This document shows, piece by piece, positions 46,351 to 47,391 of a stretch of DNA of 47,391 bases. Both the position numbers and the translations under genes were made by a program. Each line of letters opens with the position of its first letter. The first letter of the stretch is position 1. This stretch comes from Kordiimonadaceae bacterium. Lineage in GTDB: Bacteria > Pseudomonadota > Alphaproteobacteria > Sphingomonadales > Emcibacteraceae. Under the pieces are notes generated by a model. It ran no database searches. It was given only the letters and a program-made list of their open reading frames with translations, and was not told the DNA's origin. The stretch is taken from positions 1-47,391 of the forward strand of contig JABJKT010000202.1 of NCBI GenBank assembly GCA_018660225.1, in the 5' to 3' direction.

Positions 46351-47391
46351 TTGTCAGAGCTTTTTCCAAGCCAAAGAATTCAAGTACTGCTCCCGCTTCC
46401 TCTAAGCGGTGTGCTTGATTATCTTGCCGTGGATGACCTTCACATAAGGGTGGGTGATTTTATCACTGTTCCTTTATCGGGAAGGGAAATGCAGGGCGTG
46501 GTGTGGGATTTAGTTCCACCTGAGAATGACGTGCCGATAGAAAAACTTAAATATGTGATTAGAAAATCAGAACTACCGCCACTGCCTGAGAGCTTGATGA
46601 AGTTCGTTGAGTGGGTAGCGAATTATACCCTCTCGCCCTATGGTTCAGTGCTCAAGATGGCCCTTAGCGTGCCGAGAAAGTTTGATAAGCCGAAGAAGAA
46701 AATTTTTTACCGCTTGTCCAGCGAGCTGCCCGGAAAAATGACGCCTGCCCGTAAAAAAGTCGTTGATGCCGCCGTATCCGACATGCCCCCAGATTATCCT
46801 ATGCCGGTAGAGGCGTGGGTAGAACATGCCGCCGTCAGTGAAGGCGTTATTCGCGGCATGATCAAGGCGGGCATGCTGATCTCTCAGGAAGTAATGGGTG
46901 AAGACGCTTTCATAAAACCGGATATCGACCTTGAACGGGCGACACTTTCAGATGAGCAGAGCGAAGCGGCCGAGCATATAATAATCCAGCAGCAAAGCGG
47001 TACCTTTAGGACGGTCCTCTTGGAAGGAATAACAGGAAGCGGTAAGACGGAGGTTTATTTTGAAGCGGTGGCAGAGGCTCTCAAGGACCCGTCGGCGCAG
47101 GTGCTTGTGCTGGTACCGGAAATATCCTTAACGGCACAGTGGCTTGACCGCTTTAAGGAAAGATTTGGTGCCGAGCCGGTAATATGGCATTCGGAAATGA
47201 CCCCTGCTCAAAGAAGACGGGCATGGTGGGCGACCATTCGCGGTGAAGCGCGGGTAATAGTTGGTGCGCGTTCGGCGCTTTTTCTGCCACTTAAAAATTT
47301 AAAACTTATCATTGTTGACGAAGAACATTCACAGACTTTCAAGCAGGACGAAGGGGTGATGTATCATGGCCGCGATATGGCGGTGGTGCGG
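46351..47391 (+). CDS. priA: Primosomal protein N' (PriA helicase), 5' part
   Basis: The frame runs off the right edge after 347 codons. It starts at TTG 46351; no ATG fits, and AGG stands nine bases upstream. The N terminus (LFPSQRIQVLLPLPLSGVLDY) is the PriA 3'-DNA-binding domain, followed by a winged helix and the helicase core with Walker A GITGSGKTEVYFEA and Walker B VDEEHSQTFKQ. PriA restarts stalled replication forks. Further helicase motifs and the zinc-binding cysteines would lie outside the window. Confidence 0.95.
   Translation, partial: MSELFPSQRIQVLLPLPLSGVLDYLAVDDLHIRVGDFITVPLSGREMQGVVWDLVPPENDVPIEKLKYVIRKSELPPLPESLMKFVEWVANYTLSPYGSVLKMALSVPRKFDKPKKKIFYRLSSELPGKMTPARKKVVDAAVSDMPPDYPMPVEAWVEHAAVSEGVIRGMIKAGMLISQEVMGEDAFIKPDIDLERATLSDEQSEAAEHIIIQQQSGTFRTVLLEGITGSGKTEVYFEAVAEALKDPSAQVLVLVPEISLTAQWLDRFKERFGAEPVIWHSEMTPAQRRRAWWATIRGEARVIVGARSALFLPLKNLKLIIVDEEHSQTFKQDEGVMYHGRDMAVVR

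Overview
The window reads as chromosomal core sequence from a moderately AT-rich, Gram-negative alphaproteobacterium, probably free-living and aquatic. Three things support this. Gene orders are typical of that class: mdh-sucC-sucD-sucA-sucB-lpd next to zapE, ftsK near lolA and xth, a thioredoxin/LON-domain/Trm112 cluster, and priA divergent from transaldolase-DUF484-xerC. The cell has an outer membrane (LolA). It also carries a RibA with the degenerate N-terminal domain common in this class. I see no phage, plasmid, IS element or CRISPR array. No gene-free stretch exceeds 300 bases.

Layout. 1-4365: the end of an NAD-dependent formate dehydrogenase operon (fdsB partial, fdsA) with an EamA-type permease directly behind it. 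4367-7602: GTP cyclohydrolase II, an orphan OmpR-type response regulator, and a pterin pair (PTPS/QueD-like enzyme plus pteridine-reductase-like SDR). 7604-15305, mostly minus strand: xth, an unknown protein, a probable small RNA, lolA, ftsK and an ammonium transporter, with a plus-strand lipoprotein serine hydrolase between lolA and ftsK. 15564-21228: a UbiH-family hydroxylase, YceI, a sulfatase, and the Trm112/LON/CnoX/Ala-tRNA(Pro) deacylase group. 21391-28054: tRNA-Gly, a membrane-anchored PIG-L deacetylase, phosphofructokinase, the phage-shock system (pspF divergent from pspABC), a cytoplasmic YkuD-type L,D-transpeptidase and three tandem copies of an unrecognised small protein family. 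28156-38309: zapE and the TCA-cycle operon, closed by a bidirectional terminator. 38380-43801: pseudouridine catabolism (psuK, psuG) with an added 2-oxoglutarate oxygenase, divergent from uracil phosphoribosyltransferase, then a DUF3047 protein and a second serine hydrolase. 43889-47391: xerC, DUF484, transaldolase and the start of priA.

How the genes work together. Malate dehydrogenase, succinyl-CoA synthetase and the whole 2-oxoglutarate dehydrogenase complex appear to be made from one locus. PsuK and PsuG should turn pseudouridine into ribose 5-phosphate and uracil, and the divergent Upp can return the uracil to UMP. PspF should act on a GG-N10-GC sigma-54 promoter in front of pspABC; a weaker match lies in front of the ammonium transporter.

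The least expected signals are: a promoter/hairpin/pyrimidine-rich/terminator unit with no ORF at about 9088-9267 (candidate small RNA); the three-copy small protein family at 27215-28054; a formate dehydrogenase alpha subunit that lacks the His/Cys3 iron-sulfur cluster motif; an oxygenase built into the pseudouridine operon, whose promoter predicts a leaderless message; and a 15-base direct repeat with a 20-base period between transaldolase and priA. All calls come from reading the sequence; no database search was run.
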